Shown here: piece by piece, positions 37,501 to 46,762 of the stretch | How positions within the stretch are numbered: the first letter of the stretch is position 1 | Layout of the letters: every line of letters begins with the position of its first letter | Source: CAVPJC01 sp963705155 | GTDB lineage: Bacteria; Chloroflexota; Anaerolineae; Anaerolineales; UBA4823 | Assembly: GCA_963705155.1 (NCBI GenBank) | Contig: CAVPJC010000007.1 | Location: 52,447-116,446 of the forward strand | Length of the DNA stretch: 64,000 nucleotides | Direction of reading: 5' to 3' | Made by a program: the position numbers and the translations under genes | The notes under the pieces: generated by a model | Databases searched by the model: none | Told to the model about the DNA's origin: nothing | What the model saw: only the letters and a program-made list of their open reading frames with translations

Positions 37501-40500
37501 CGGTGTTGGCCAGGCCTTTGTAGAAGCGCAGCCCGGTGATGTAGCCATCCAGGCTGGGGCGGAAGCGCACACCCAGCTCGACGCCCTCCGCCTGGGTCTG
37601 TGGGTCGATGACCGATGCATCGGTGGGAAGGAAGGAGTCGTCCCACAGCGAGCAGTCTCCGTCCACGCACACTTCCGGCGGGTTCACGTCGGTGACAAAG
37701 ACCACGTCGGCCCAGTAGTTGCTGGACTGGTAGGTGTTGGTGGGGAAACTGCCGGATGGCCCGTACATGTAGACGCCGTTGCCGCCCTCCTCGCCATCGA
37801 CCAGGGCACGCAGGGGTGGGTGTTCGTACAGGGGCCGGTTGCCTTCGGTGAAATACGGCCGGTCAACGGCGTAGCCGGTGGAGGTGTGGTAGGAGACGAC
37901 GTAGGTCGTATCGGCTGTGACTGCCACCGGGGCGGGCAGGCTGATCTGCTGCCAGCCGGCCGGGGTGCCACCGGCGAAGGGCGCTTCAGCCAGAAGAGCG
38001 CCGCCGGCCGACCACAGGTGGCCGGTGAAGACCGTTCCGGGATTGGTAGCGCCACGGTAGAAGCGCAGGGCGGTGATATAGCCATCGGTGGCGGCGCGGA
38101 ACTTCACGCCCACCTCCACCGGTGTGGCGTCGGCATTAAAGATCTTGGCGGGCAGCGTGCCGGTGTTCCACAGGCTGCACGGGCAAGTGGGGGCAGTCAG
38201 CACCTCGAAGGCGTTGCTCGAACCGCTCACCCCGCTGCCTGTGGCTGTGAGGATGACACTGCCGGCGGCAGCGCCGATCGTCACCTGCCCGGTCCAAACT
38301 CCGCCGGTAAAGGCTCCGGTGACCGCCGGCGCAACTGTGCCGGTGGAGTCGGCCAGGGCGGCTGTTCCGGCGTAGCCGAGCACCAGGTTGCCTGCGTCGT
38401 CACGGGCGCGGATCGTGACCGAGAAGGGCGCATTCAGATATTTGGGGCTGGAGATGGGTTCAAATTCAAAGTGGTGCAGCACCGGCTCGGTGACGGTGAC
38501 ATCCGCCGCGGCGCTGATGGCGTTGCGCGTGGCAATCACCTTGCCGGTGTAGGCGCCAGGGATCAGCCCGCGGTGAAGCGCCCGCTGGCGTCGATCGTGC
38601 CGCCGCCATCCGGTGTGACGCTCCAGGCAAAGGTCAGGTTGGGGATGGGATGGTTATCCACATCGTAACCGGTGGCGTTGAACTGCAGGGTGGTGCCTGC
38701 CACCATGGTGGCGGGATTGGGGCTGACCGTAATGTGGTGGAGCGGGCCGGGGATGGTGTAATCGACTGAAGCCGTGCCGCTAAAAGCGGGCACGTCGGCC
38801 ATCACAAACCCTTCGCCATCCATAAATACGAAGAAGCGGGTGGGGATATCGGCGGTTCCGCCGAAGTTGGTCGTGACCACGTTGGTGGCCGTGTCAAAAC
38901 TGGCGGAGGTGATATTGGAGGTGGTGGTCGCACGGATATAGCGGCAGGCGTAATCCATGGTGACCGGGATGGGCTCGTAGGGCGCCAGGTTGGTCATAAT
39001 GCCCTGCAGGATCGCCCGCCAGTTGGCCGGGGCGGAGGCGTTCCAGCTGCCGCTGACGTAGTAGCCGTGGGTAAATAGGGTGGCGAGCTGCATGCCGTCC
39101 AGGGCGCGTTTGGTCTGGCGGGTGCCGTGCCCGATCGTGCCGGCCACGTCGGTCAGGTTGGGGTACCATTCGTAGCCGGCATCGTCGCGAATTTCGGTGA
39201 CGCAGTTGAAGAACTGGCCGTCGAACTCCGGGTGGTCGGGGATGGTCATAAAGTCAGCGTAGTACATGGGCAGGCCGGAGCTGCTGCCGCCCGCCTCAAA
39301 ATTGCGGAACGGGCCGTTCATGATCCAGGGCGCGCCGTACGGCAGCCCGGGGTTCATCTGGGTGCCGACAAATTCGACGCCCCAATCGCTCAACCCCTGA
39401 AAAACGTTGGAGCCGAACTCGTAATAGTGCGGCAGGACGTAATCTGCGATGGGGATGTTGCGGGCAGCGTGCCAGGCGGTGCCAGCGACGTAATTGGCCG
39501 CAATCGTGGCGTCTGAGTAATTGCCGCCAATGTTGTGATCGAAGTAGAAAAAGCTCCCGCCATAAGCGTGAATGGAAGCGGTGGCAAGCCCGGCGTTGGT
39601 CAGGGCGGAGAGGTCGGCAGATTCGGCATTGTCGATACTGTCGATGAACAGGCCAGCCCAGGGTTTGATGCCGAACTCGTTGGCAATGTGGATCCATTCG
39701 AAGTTGCCCGATTCGTCATCGACGCGCATGGTCAGGAAAGGCGGCATGCCCTGCATCACAAACGGTTTGCGGGCAGCCCACACCAGGCTGCGCCACACCA
39801 GGTCGTCCAGGCCGTAGACCGGGCCTCTGAACGTTGGTGGACATCCAGTCGTAGCTGCCCCACTGCACGGCGCGCCCGGCGCCGTAGGTGGTGACTGCCA
39901 GGAAGGGCTGCGCGCCCGAGCTGGCGACGGCGGTCACATCGGCGGGCAGGCTGACGCCCGCCAGGCTCATGCCGCCGGTGCCCAGGCTTTCACCTGGCGT
40001 GTGCAGCCCGGCGATGTAGTGGAGCGGGGCGGCCGGAAAGCTGACCCCTGAGCCGCTGAGCGCTCCACCGTAGCCGAAGCCGAAGACATCGGCGACCCAC
40101 TGGTAGCGCGGGTTGAGGCCATCTGGCGAAAGGTCGTTGTCAAAGTTGACCAGCCCGGCGCCGTCGTTGACCGCGGCCGAGATGATGGCCTCTTCTGCGG
40201 CGGTCAGATAACGGGTGGGGCCGCTATCCAGCTGGCGGTGCCCGGTGATGATCAGGGCATATTCCCCGATATTCGCCGGTACAGGTGTGGTGGCAATATC
40301 GACCAGCGAGTAGGGGATGCCAAAGTGATCCAGGTAGGGCTGGATATACTGGGCGAAGCCCGGATACCCGGCGCTGGCGGAATTCACCAGAACTACTGCG
40401 TCCGAACGGACAACCGCAGCCGTTGCCGGCTGGATTTGCCCACCGACCAGGCTGATGCTGAGCATGATGATCAGCAAAGCGTTGGAAAGAAATAATCTCC

Positions 40501-40507
40501 TGGACAT
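31595..40507 (-). CDS. Giant secreted multidomain surface protein (many frameshifts)
   Basis: Nearly 3,000 residues, read as one gene because each break is a small shift and the domains run on. From the N-terminus: signal peptide (MSRRLFLSNALLIIMLSISL); a Rossmann-like domain (VVLVNSASAGYPGFAQYIQP, YALIITGHRQLDSG); a barrel domain opening PPFLTMRVDDESGNFEW, like polysaccharide deacetylase-type folds; an Ig-like domain near 38,700; two DUF4082-like domains (38,175-37,150, each with ALRFYRG/GLRFYKG and YVVSYHT/YVASYHT); a Big_5-like Ig domain; two paralogous domains of about 155 residues (NLWEDAHQDP and NLAEDAHQEP); a DADGDGIYGEPGDE calcium-type loop; nine Ig-like repeats; and a C-terminal domain starting FATGGGWIIDPNGKKANFGF. 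No sortase or PEP-CTERM anchor is seen. Adhesion or substrate binding at the cell surface is inference. Confidence 0.75.
32745..35260 (-). repeat. Nine tandem ~280-base repeats coding Ig-like domains
   Basis: Units begin near 35255, 34975, 34695, 34412, 34130, 33850, 33565, 33290 and 33008. Each codes about 93 residues with the core LTFTATATDHDIPAQTLTFS, FTWTPTEAQGPGSYTF and ETITVTVAEVNVAPVL. Inner units are nearly identical in DNA, while the first and last are diverged, as expected for expansion by recombination. Frameshifts are densest here, so copy number may be misassembled. Confidence 0.8.
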
Positions 40508-40802
40508 GATCAAGCTCCTTCCACCCCGATTCTGATAGATTGAAAAACAGGCGCGACAAAAGCTTCAGCAGACCTCCCGATAGACCTGCCAGCCTGGATA
40601 ATCATGATTGCAAAGGACGGAACGTCCAACGCTCATGCTATCTGCCAGTAAATATTAAAATTGTCTGAAGGGGACGGCGCCTTGAAATGAGATGGTCCCC
40701 CCGCGGAACAGGGCCATTGTTAAGGCAGCGTTAAGTGGTAGCTTTATTGTATAGAAGATTGCTGACAGAGTCAATCAGGCAGATGAGGTATTTATTTGGG
40801 GC

Positions 40803-41600
40803 TTACTTCCTGGCGATGAAGACGAGGATGCCGGTGTCGGGGGCGGCGGGTTCTGGGGTGTAGTCGCCCTGCACCTCGACATCCTGGAAACCGGCGCGGG
40901 CGAGCATGTCCAGGATCTCATTGCGGAAATAGAGGCGCTCGATCAGCGTGTACTGTTCCTGCCTCACCAACTGACCGCCCTGCCAGAGCATGGCGCGCAT
41001 CTCCCGGGTGGCAGTCTGATCGAGGGGGTCGAGGGCTGCCAGCCTGCCTTGAAGCTGGAGCTCGTCGCCGTTCTCGGCGCGCCGGCGCTCGCCGCCGGTG
41101 GGCCAGGGTTCAGGCAGGTTCTGGCGTTCTGCTTTCCCCCAGTACAGCCACTCATCGGGATCTTTGTAGGGAGTGTAATTGTCCAGCAGGAGAGCGCCGC
41201 CGGGTTCGAGCAGGTCGTAGATGCGCTTGAGGGCGCCTTGATCGTGTTGGCGGGAGCCGCCCAGGCCAAACACGCCGCACATCACCACCGACCGGTATGT
41301 GCGCGGCAGGTCGAGGGCATGGATGGGTTGGTTGAAGAGGCGCGGGGCGAGGCTGTATTTGTGGGCTTTTTCGGCGCAGAGACGCAGCATATCGGGCGAG
41401 ATATCGGCGCCGTCAACCTCCAGGCCGGCCTGCAGGAACGGGATCAGCAGGCGTCCGGTGCCGCAAGCCACGTCGAGGGCGGGCTGGCCGAAGCGCTCGA
41501 TCAGCGCTTTGAAATACTCGATCTCCGGGCCGCCGGTGTTGAACTCGGCCCACCAGCGCGCCACCAGACCATAATGCCAGACCACAGGGTCCGTGTTCAT
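40803..41600 (-). CDS. SAM-dependent methyltransferase
   Basis: About 265 residues from ATG 41600 (MNTDPVVWHYGLVARWWAEF), whose ATGA overlaps the aminotransferase stop. Motif I is ALDVACGTGRLLIPFLQAGL, motif II EVDGADISPDMLRLC, then VVMCGVFGLGGSRQHDQGAL and LLEPGGALLLDNYTPYKDPD. A C-terminal block EQYTLIERLYFRNEILDMLA resembles methyltransferases acting on small acids or amines. Intact, and the last gene of a four-gene leftward operon. Confidence 0.8.
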   Translation of the reverse strand: MNTDPVVWHYGLVARWWAEFNTGGPEIEYFKALIERFGQPALDVACGTGRLLIPFLQAGLEVDGADISPDMLRLCAEKAHKYSLAPRLFNQPIHALDLPRTYRSVVMCGVFGLGGSRQHDQGALKRIYDLLEPGGALLLDNYTPYKDPDEWLYWGKAERQNLPEPWPTGGERRRAENGDELQLQGRLAALDPLDQTATREMRAMLWQGGQLVRQEQYTLIERLYFRNEILDMLARAGFQDVEVQGDYTPEPAAPDTGILVFIARK

Positions 41601-42708
41601 GGCAGGTATTCTCCCACCTGCTTGAGGGCTGCGGGAAAGTTCGCCCGGCCCAGGCCGATGCGGAAGTGCTCCCCGGGGTAATCGAACAGGCTGCCGGGCA
41701 CGATCATCACGCCGCGGGCATCCAGGACGTCCTGGCAAAACTGCTCCACAGAGCCGGGGCCCAGCCACTGCGGGAAGGCGATCGAGCCGCCCCTGGGGGG
41801 TATCCAGGTGAAACGCTCCGGGTGGGCATCGAAAAACTTCCCGGCGACGGCCGTGTTGGCGGCGATGATGGCGTTATTGCGCTGTAGTGATGCGCTCCTT
41901 GTTTTGCAGGGCGATGATGCCCAGGATTTCGGAGGGGGCGGAGGAGCAGATGGTGGTGTAGTCTTTGAAGGCCAGCCAGCGCTCCACCCAGACCGGGCAT
42001 CTGGCTCGCCAGCCAGCCCAGGCGCAGCCCCGGCAGGGCAAAAGACTTGGATAAGCCCGAGAGGGCGATGCCTTTTTCGTACACATCGCAGATCGAGGGC
42101 AGGCGCTCAGCCGGATCGCTCTCCAGCAGGCGGTACATCTCATCCGAGAAAACCACCACGCCGTGCGCCCGCGCCAGCTCGAGGATGGCGTCAAAATCTG
42201 CGCGGTCGGGCAGGAAGCCGGTCGGGTTGTGGGGAAAGTTGAGGATGAGCAGGCGCGTGCGCGGGGTCAGGCTGCGCTGCAGGTCGTTCAGATCGAGCTG
42301 CCAGCCGTCCGCGCCGGGGCGGAACTGCCAGGAGATCAGGCGGCAGCCGGTGGCGCGGGCAATCTCGTGTAAAGACTGGTACGCAGGCGACACGGCAACG
42401 ACTTCATCGCCCGGGGCGAGCAGGGTGTGCATGGCGATGAAAATCGCTTCCTCTGGGGCGGCGGTGATGATGTTTTCGGGCCGGATGTCGCGGTAGAGGC
42501 GGGCGATTTCGGCCAGCAGCAGCGGGTGCCCGGCCAATTCGGTGTAGCCGAGTTTGAGCGACTGCCACAGCTCCAGGCTCTCGGGGCTGGCCATGTCCAG
42601 CAGCTCGGCCATCGGCAGGCTTTCGCAGTCGGAGGCGGAGAGCAGATATTTGACTTTGAATTCATACTGCGCAAAATAACGTTCCAGCTTGAAGGGACTG
42701 AGGGGCAT
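41597..42708 (-). CDS. PLP-dependent aminotransferase class I/II (two frameshifts)
   Basis: About 370 residues. It starts MPLSPFKLERYFAQYEFKVK. PLP-site landmarks are in order: LNFPHNPTGFLPD, VVFSDEMYRLLE, and the Schiff-base lysine in GIALSGLSKSFALPGLRLGW. A shift near 41995 leads to DYTTICSSAPSEILGIIALQ, and a second near 41880 leads to the small domain (WIPPRGGSIAFPQWLGPGSV, FRIGLGRANFPAALKQVGEY) and TGA at 41597. The short, CESLPMAELLDMA-type N-terminus is that of a MalY/alanine-like subgroup common in Gram-positives. It overlaps the membrane gene by 47 bases and the methyltransferase by 4. Substrate unknown. Confidence 0.8.
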
Positions 42709-43294
42709 GGGTCGTCTCCAGGGGAAAATGGCTCAGGCGGGTTGAGGTTTTCGTGTTCAAACGGGAAGCAGCTAATTCCAGCACCAGCACACCAACGGCC
42801 AGAGCCGAGTACAGCCAGGCGCCCCACTGCGACCAGGAATACCTCCAGGTGCCGGCGAAACCCACCAGCAAACCCAGGACGCCTGCGATTCCCCATGCCA
42901 GCAGGTGGATTCTTCGCAGGCCTGGGCGCTCTCCCACCCGGAGCAAGGCCAGGGTGGTGAAAAAGGGCAAGACCAGAAAAAGCGCAAAAAGAATGTACAG
43001 GGCTACACCAGTAAGGCTGCCCGAAGGCGAGCCAGTGGCGACCAGCTCCCTGACGATATGAATCAGACTGCTGCCCGCCGTACCCAGGATCCACAACCCC
43101 GCAAGCGGGTAACCGCAGAAATCGCCTTCCAGGCGGATGGAGGGAGGGCCGCACGGGTACTGCGCCGGCACGTTGGTGAGGTCGAAGGCCCAGGGGCCGC
43201 TGAGGGCAACCACCAGCAGAACGAGGGCCGCCGCACGCCACAAGCGCCTCGCCGAGCCGGTCGGTTTCAACACGGAAGATGGCTCGTCAGGCAT
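42662..43294 (-). CDS. Membrane protein, unknown function
   Basis: 210 residues with about five helices: LWRAAALVLLVVALSGPWAF, YPLAGLWILGTAGSSLIHIV, GVALYILFALFLVLPFFTTL, LLAWGIAGVLGLLVGFAG and WLYSALAVGVLVLELAA. A Cys-containing outer loop YPCGPPSIRLEGDFCGYP could form a disulfide. The last 35 residues overlap the aminotransferase gene and look out of frame, so the real end may be nearer 42750. It follows rnk by 12 bases. No family recognised. Confidence 0.6.
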   Translation of the reverse strand: MPDEPSSVLKPTGSARRLWRAAALVLLVVALSGPWAFDLTNVPAQYPCGPPSIRLEGDFCGYPLAGLWILGTAGSSLIHIVRELVATGSPSGSLTGVALYILFALFLVLPFFTTLALLRVGERPGLRRIHLLAWGIAGVLGLLVGFAGTWRYSWSQWGAWLYSALAVGVLVLELAASRLNTKTSTRLSHFPLETTHAPQSLQAGTLFCAV

Positions 43295-43306
43295 GCTGCT
43301 GCTCCT

Positions 43307-43723
43307 TTACAGGTGAAAATCGCCGGAGGCTTCGGGCTGGTATAGAATCTTTTCGACGCGCATACGCCGCTTCCCGGCGGGAACGGCCCACTCGAACAGG
43401 TCCCCAACTTCGTAGCCCAGCATGGCGGTTCCGATGGGGGCCAGGATGGAGAGCCTGCCCCGGGCCAGGTCGGCGTCTTCGGGAAAGACCAGGGTATAGG
43501 TTTCCTCCTCGCCGCTGTCCAGGTCCACCAGGCGCACGGTGGAGTTCATGGTGACCACCTGCGGGGGGATTTCCTTCGGCGGCACAATCACAGCCCGGTC
43601 GAGCTCGGATTGCAGCTTTTCCAGGTAATCGCTTTTGCGGTAATTGGTGTACTGCGCTTCTTGAATCAGTTTCTTCAGGCGCACAAGATCGAACTCGGTG
43701 ATGTGAATGGGTTTGCCGCTCAT
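43307..43723 (-). CDS. rnk: Rnk/GreA-GreB family transcription-associated protein
   Basis: A 138-residue protein of the Rnk branch of the Gre factors. PIHITEFDLVRLKKLI at the start is the Rnk signature. A short coiled coil (SDYLEKLQSELDRAVIVPP) precedes the GreA/B-like beta domain (TMNSTVRLVDLDSGEEETYT, RGRLSILAPIGTAMLGYEVG, FEWAVPAGKRRMRVEKILYQ). Rnk binds RNA polymerase in the secondary channel but is not a cleavage factor. It is the first gene of the four-gene operon and has a normal length. Confidence 0.88.
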   Translation of the reverse strand: MSGKPIHITEFDLVRLKKLIQEAQYTNYRKSDYLEKLQSELDRAVIVPPKEIPPQVVTMNSTVRLVDLDSGEEETYTLVFPEDADLARGRLSILAPIGTAMLGYEVGDLFEWAVPAGKRRMRVEKILYQPEASGDFHL

Positions 43724-43907
43724 GCCCGCACCTCCCTGTTTTTGTTATACCTTCATGGTTGGCGTGCCGATTGTAATTTAAGTATACATCACAAAACGGT
43801 CAGAGGGCGATCAACGATAAAACCCACAAAAACACAAACGGCAGCTGCAGCCAGAACCATCCAACCACAGATGAACACGGATGCACACAGGTAGAGCGTT
43901 ATTCTGT

Positions 43908-43964
43908 AGGGGCGACCCGCCTCAACCAATCACCGCACTGATTAAACTGAAAAGGGTCGCCCCT
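43908..43964. repeat. Inverted repeat (family D, AGGGGCGACCC)
   Basis: AGGGGCGACCC (43908-43918) and GGGTCGCCCCT (43954-43964) are exact reverse complements separated by 35 bases. Confidence 0.7.
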
Positions 43965-43996
43965 GCGCGAATGGATGACTGGTAGATCTGAGGGCC

Positions 43997-44019
43997 GCCG
44001 GGGCATGGGGATGCCCGGC
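43997..44019. repeat. Palindromic intergenic repeat (family A)
   Basis: GCCGGGGCAT/GGGG/ATGCCCGGC, one C shorter on the right arm than the consensus, which may be a homopolymer read error. Confidence 0.7.
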
Positions 44020-44091
44020 TTCAGGGTGGGGAGGCAGAACATGGAGGTCTGCCTGGCGCCTGGATAACGGGGCGAACAGGCGGCAGGATAT

Positions 44092-44842
44092 TTAATCGGG
44101 GAAGGAATAGACTACCTGGAAGTCGTCGTAACCGGCGAGGTGATCCAGCTTGTTGCGCCGGCGGTATTTGCGCACCTGGCTGGTTTTTTGACCCATGGCG
44201 ATGAGGCTTTCCGCCATCTTTAAGCGCACAGGCCATACCAGACAGAACTGGCGCTCCAATCCTCTCTGCCAGCTCGGTTTCCATTCCAATCTGGACCGAT
44301 CCAGGAAGCAGGATCACTTCAGCCCGGTCCATATCGATTGCGAGGCGTCCCACCTCCACCAAACGCTCCATCATCTTGCGGCGGTCTTTTAGCTCATGGG
44401 TGGTCATATCGATCGCCCGTGCAGATGCAAAGCGCTCGCGCAGACCGTACTGTCTGACGCGCTCTTCGGTAACCGGGATATCCACCTCGGAATTGACGAT
44501 GATCGAAAACTTGTAACCCAGGGTGCATGCCATCAACATTCCCGCCTCGGAAATTCCGACAACCGGAGCTGCAACAATCGACCGGCAGGCATCCAGGCCG
44601 GGGTCGGACCCGCAAGCGATGATATAGGCGTCGAAGCCGTCTGGATGCATGGCGACGATCCTGGCAGTTTCAAGTGCAGAAATTACGATATCTAACTGCG
44701 TGTCAACACCCGGTGGGCCTGCCTCGGGATTGACGCAAACGATCTCGATATCATTTGTGCCAAAATAGCCGGGAAGGCCTTTCTCCACGATGTTGGTTAC
44801 CGCCGGGTTACTGTTCGAGTTGATTACCAGAATCCTGCTCAT
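44092..44842 (-). CDS. Asp/Glu/hydantoin racemase family protein (one frameshift)
   Basis: About 250 residues of the cofactor-independent racemase fold. It starts MSRILVINSNSNPAVTNIVE (the usual MRILVINPNS-type opening) and has the first catalytic Cys in AYIIACGSDPGLDACRSI. The second half reads VVGISEAGMLMACTLGYKFS and AEVILLPGSVQIGMETELAE, where most family members have a Cys (LGCAGM-type). A shift near 44214 leads to KMAESLIAMGQKTSQVRKYR and a longer C-terminal tail ending QVVYSFPD. With one Cys missing it may not be a racemase of the two-base type; AroM- or decarboxylase-like chemistry is possible. Confidence 0.7.
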
Positions 44843-44955
44843 TCAGAATATCTCCTGTTTATTGAAGCGTGTGTTGGTTTGCTCTCCCGGTCATTGTAAT
44901 GTAGAAACAACCGCAGAGGGAAGATTGGCAGGGAAAAGGATCAGCAAAACCATCG

Positions 44956-44978
44956 AACCACAGATGCACACAGATTGA
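44956..44978. repeat. Dispersed repeat (family B, CACAGATG type)
   Basis: GAACCACAGATGCACACAGA followed by TTG, matching the wording at 28401 and 43862. Confidence 0.55.
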
Positions 44979-45015
44979 GGTTTATGTACGCAGGGAGGGG
45001 GTTGGGGTGATGGCC

Positions 45016-45040
45016 ACCGGGGCATGGGGATGCCCCGGCT
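45016..45040. repeat. Palindromic intergenic repeat (family A)
   Basis: CCGGGGCAT/GGGG/ATGCCCCGG with flanking A/CT. A half copy (GGATGCCCCGGCTTCA) follows at about 45077, so the element is partly duplicated here. Confidence 0.75.
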
Positions 45041-45118
45041 CCAGGGTTGAGAAGGTGGAAATGGAGAGGGTGAAGGGATGCCCCGGCTTCACGAAAGGGA
45101 TGGAGGGGGAGCGGGAAA

Positions 45119-45760
45119 TTAACGCAGCGAGCGGGCAACCAGTCCGATCAGTTCCAGATCGCCGTTGCCACTGGCCACCAGGTAATTTTCTCCCAGCGTG
45201 CTGAACAGGAAATAGCCCTGTCCATCGGCCGACTCGGTGATGATTTCTTTGGCGGAGGCGCCATTGGCCAGGGTCAGGTCGGTTTCGCTGAGGATGGTGA
45301 TGCCGGAGCCTTCCAGCGCCATTTTCCGCATATCCACGTAGGCGGCCAGATCGGCTTTGGGGTCCCAGAGCTGGATGATGATATTCATGATCGTCCCACC
45401 GGCGGGTACATCCGAAACCATGCCGGGTTCGTGCGGCCACGAGGTGAGCTGGTAGCCGGTGGGGGCGCGGCTGCCCAGGCTGACCGCGTCGAGCATCCAG
45501 GCGGCGGGATAATCGAAGGAGAAACCGCTTTCCATATCGGTGTGGGTTTTGAGGTCCACGGCGGGCGTAATGGTTGAGGCGGGCAGGGTTGCCGTGGGCA
45601 GGGTCGGCTCGATGGTGGCGGTTGGGCTGGGGGCGGCGGTAGTTTCGGTTGGAAGCGCCGGCAGGGTGGATTCCACCAGCGCGGTGGGCGCCGCCGGGGC
45701 GCTTCCGCAGGCTGCCAGCAAGAGCGCCAGAATGGCAATCAGGGTAATTCGATAACTCAT
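45119..45760 (-). CDS. Lipoprotein, unknown function
   Basis: About 213 residues from ATG 45760. The signal MSYRITLIAILALLLAAC has a clear lipobox LLAAC. A Pro/Thr/Ala stalk of about 45 residues follows, then a domain with MESGFSFDYPAAWMLDAVSL and GTIMNIIIQLWDPKADLAAY, the PsbP-like/DUF1795-type text FSFDYPAxW common in Chloroflexota lipoproteins. It ends YLVASGNGDLELIGLVARSL. Extracytoplasmic, membrane-anchored. Function unknown. Confidence 0.75.
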   Translation of the reverse strand: MSYRITLIAILALLLAACGSAPAAPTALVESTLPALPTETTAAPSPTATIEPTLPTATLPASTITPAVDLKTHTDMESGFSFDYPAAWMLDAVSLGSRAPTGYQLTSWPHEPGMVSDVPAGGTIMNIIIQLWDPKADLAAYVDMRKMALEGSGITILSETDLTLANGASAKEIITESADGQGYFLFSTLGENYLVASGNGDLELIGLVARSLR

Positions 45761-45866
45761 TTTGTTCCTCCAAAGATATGGGTTCTTGAATGGATACAAG
45801 ACGAAACGCCGGTGGAAAAGGTTCCCGGGGAGATTCCATTCAAGGTTCCAACCCGTCGAATTTTGG

Positions 45867-46103
45867 TCAATACGAAAGCAGTAATTGTACCAAGGCAATG
45901 AGGACATAAACAGCAGCGCCTGCCATCCCCACGATGCCTGCTGTTTTGAGAAACGCGTCCCACGAGTCGCTGGGCTCTTTGGTGTTCTGATACAACGAGT
46001 GCGCCATAAAACCAACCAGGGCAGCGCCGGTGATCTTGACTGGCAGCCACTCCATCCTGCCGAGGAAGTCAACCAGAACTTGTAAAAAATCCACCGGTCC
46101 CAT
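45867..46103 (-). CDS. Small membrane protein
   Basis: 78 residues; the ATG follows GGAGGAG. Two helices (WLPVKITGAALVGFMAHSLY and AGIVGMAGAAVYVLIALVQL) flank a polar QNTKEPSDSWDAF loop. It lies 18 bases after the TMEM175-type channel gene in the same direction, so it may be an accessory subunit. Function unknown. Confidence 0.6.
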   Translation of the reverse strand: MGPVDFLQVLVDFLGRMEWLPVKITGAALVGFMAHSLYQNTKEPSDSWDAFLKTAGIVGMAGAAVYVLIALVQLLLSY

Positions 46104-46121
46104 ATTACTCCTCCACTCCGA

Positions 46122-46725
46122 TTATTTTGGGCGCCGGTCTGTCTCCCGGATGACTACCAGCCTCTCCTCAATCCGGCGGTCGGGGAGGAACCACATGACT
46201 GCCACCAGAATATAGATACCGAAGGCCCACCAGCGGTTCAGGAACGAAAGGGGAACTGCCGCAGTATAAAACAGCAGCGACAGCTTGCCTTTTAAATCCT
46301 TTCCGAGAGCCGCCGCCAGGATAAGAATCATCCCCGTGGTGACCGATCAAGACACGAACGAGCAGGAAGTAAGCCAGCGCTGAACACCAGAGCACGATGC
46401 CATACAGCGCCACCGGCCAAACAGCAAAGCTGGTTTTTCCCATCCAGGCAGTGACGAAAGGAACAAGCGACAACCAGAACAACAGGTGAGAGTTTGCCCA
46501 CAGAACGGGCCCGTTGACCTGGCGGACAGCCTGGAAAAGATGGTGGTGGTTGTTCCAGTAAATCCCCAGGAGCACAAAACTCAGAATATAGCTGACCAGC
46601 ACAGGAATCAGAGGGCGGAGGGCTGCAAGACTGGCTTCCGGCGGCACACGTAGTTCCAATACCATGATGGTGATCAGGATGGCGATCACGCCATCGCTAA
46701 AGGCTTCCAGGCGTCCTTTAGTCAT
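46122..46725 (-). CDS. TMEM175-type potassium channel (DUF1211; one frameshift)
   Basis: About 200 residues from ATG 46725. RLEAFSDGVIAILITIMVLE is the hallmark FSD motif of bacterial TMEM175 channels, which lack the classical selectivity filter. Five further helices follow, with IYWNNHHHLFQAV after TM2. A shift near 46335 leads to MILILAAALGKDLKGKLSLL and a final helix (WWAFGIYILVAVMWFLPDRR). Family members conduct K+ as tetramers; activity here is inference. Confidence 0.8.
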
Positions 46726-46762
46726 GTGAGTTAACAATCTCCTTGCATCGCAACTGACAGTG

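Larger units (their letters stand above)
43724..44091. other. Repeat-filled intergenic region
   Basis: No gene. It holds a family B repeat (43862-43891: AACCACAGATGAACACGGAT then GCACACAG), a family D inverted repeat and a family A palindrome, spanning two convergently silent gene ends. Confidence 0.6.

Noticed and set aside
35506..38668. Long open frames (442 and 653 residues) opposite the giant surface protein
   Set aside because: They mirror the repeat and Ig-domain code on the other strand and lack any independent signal.
13978..45040. Family A palindromes as intrinsic terminators
   Set aside because: None is followed by a T-run on either strand, and some lie between genes where no terminator is needed.
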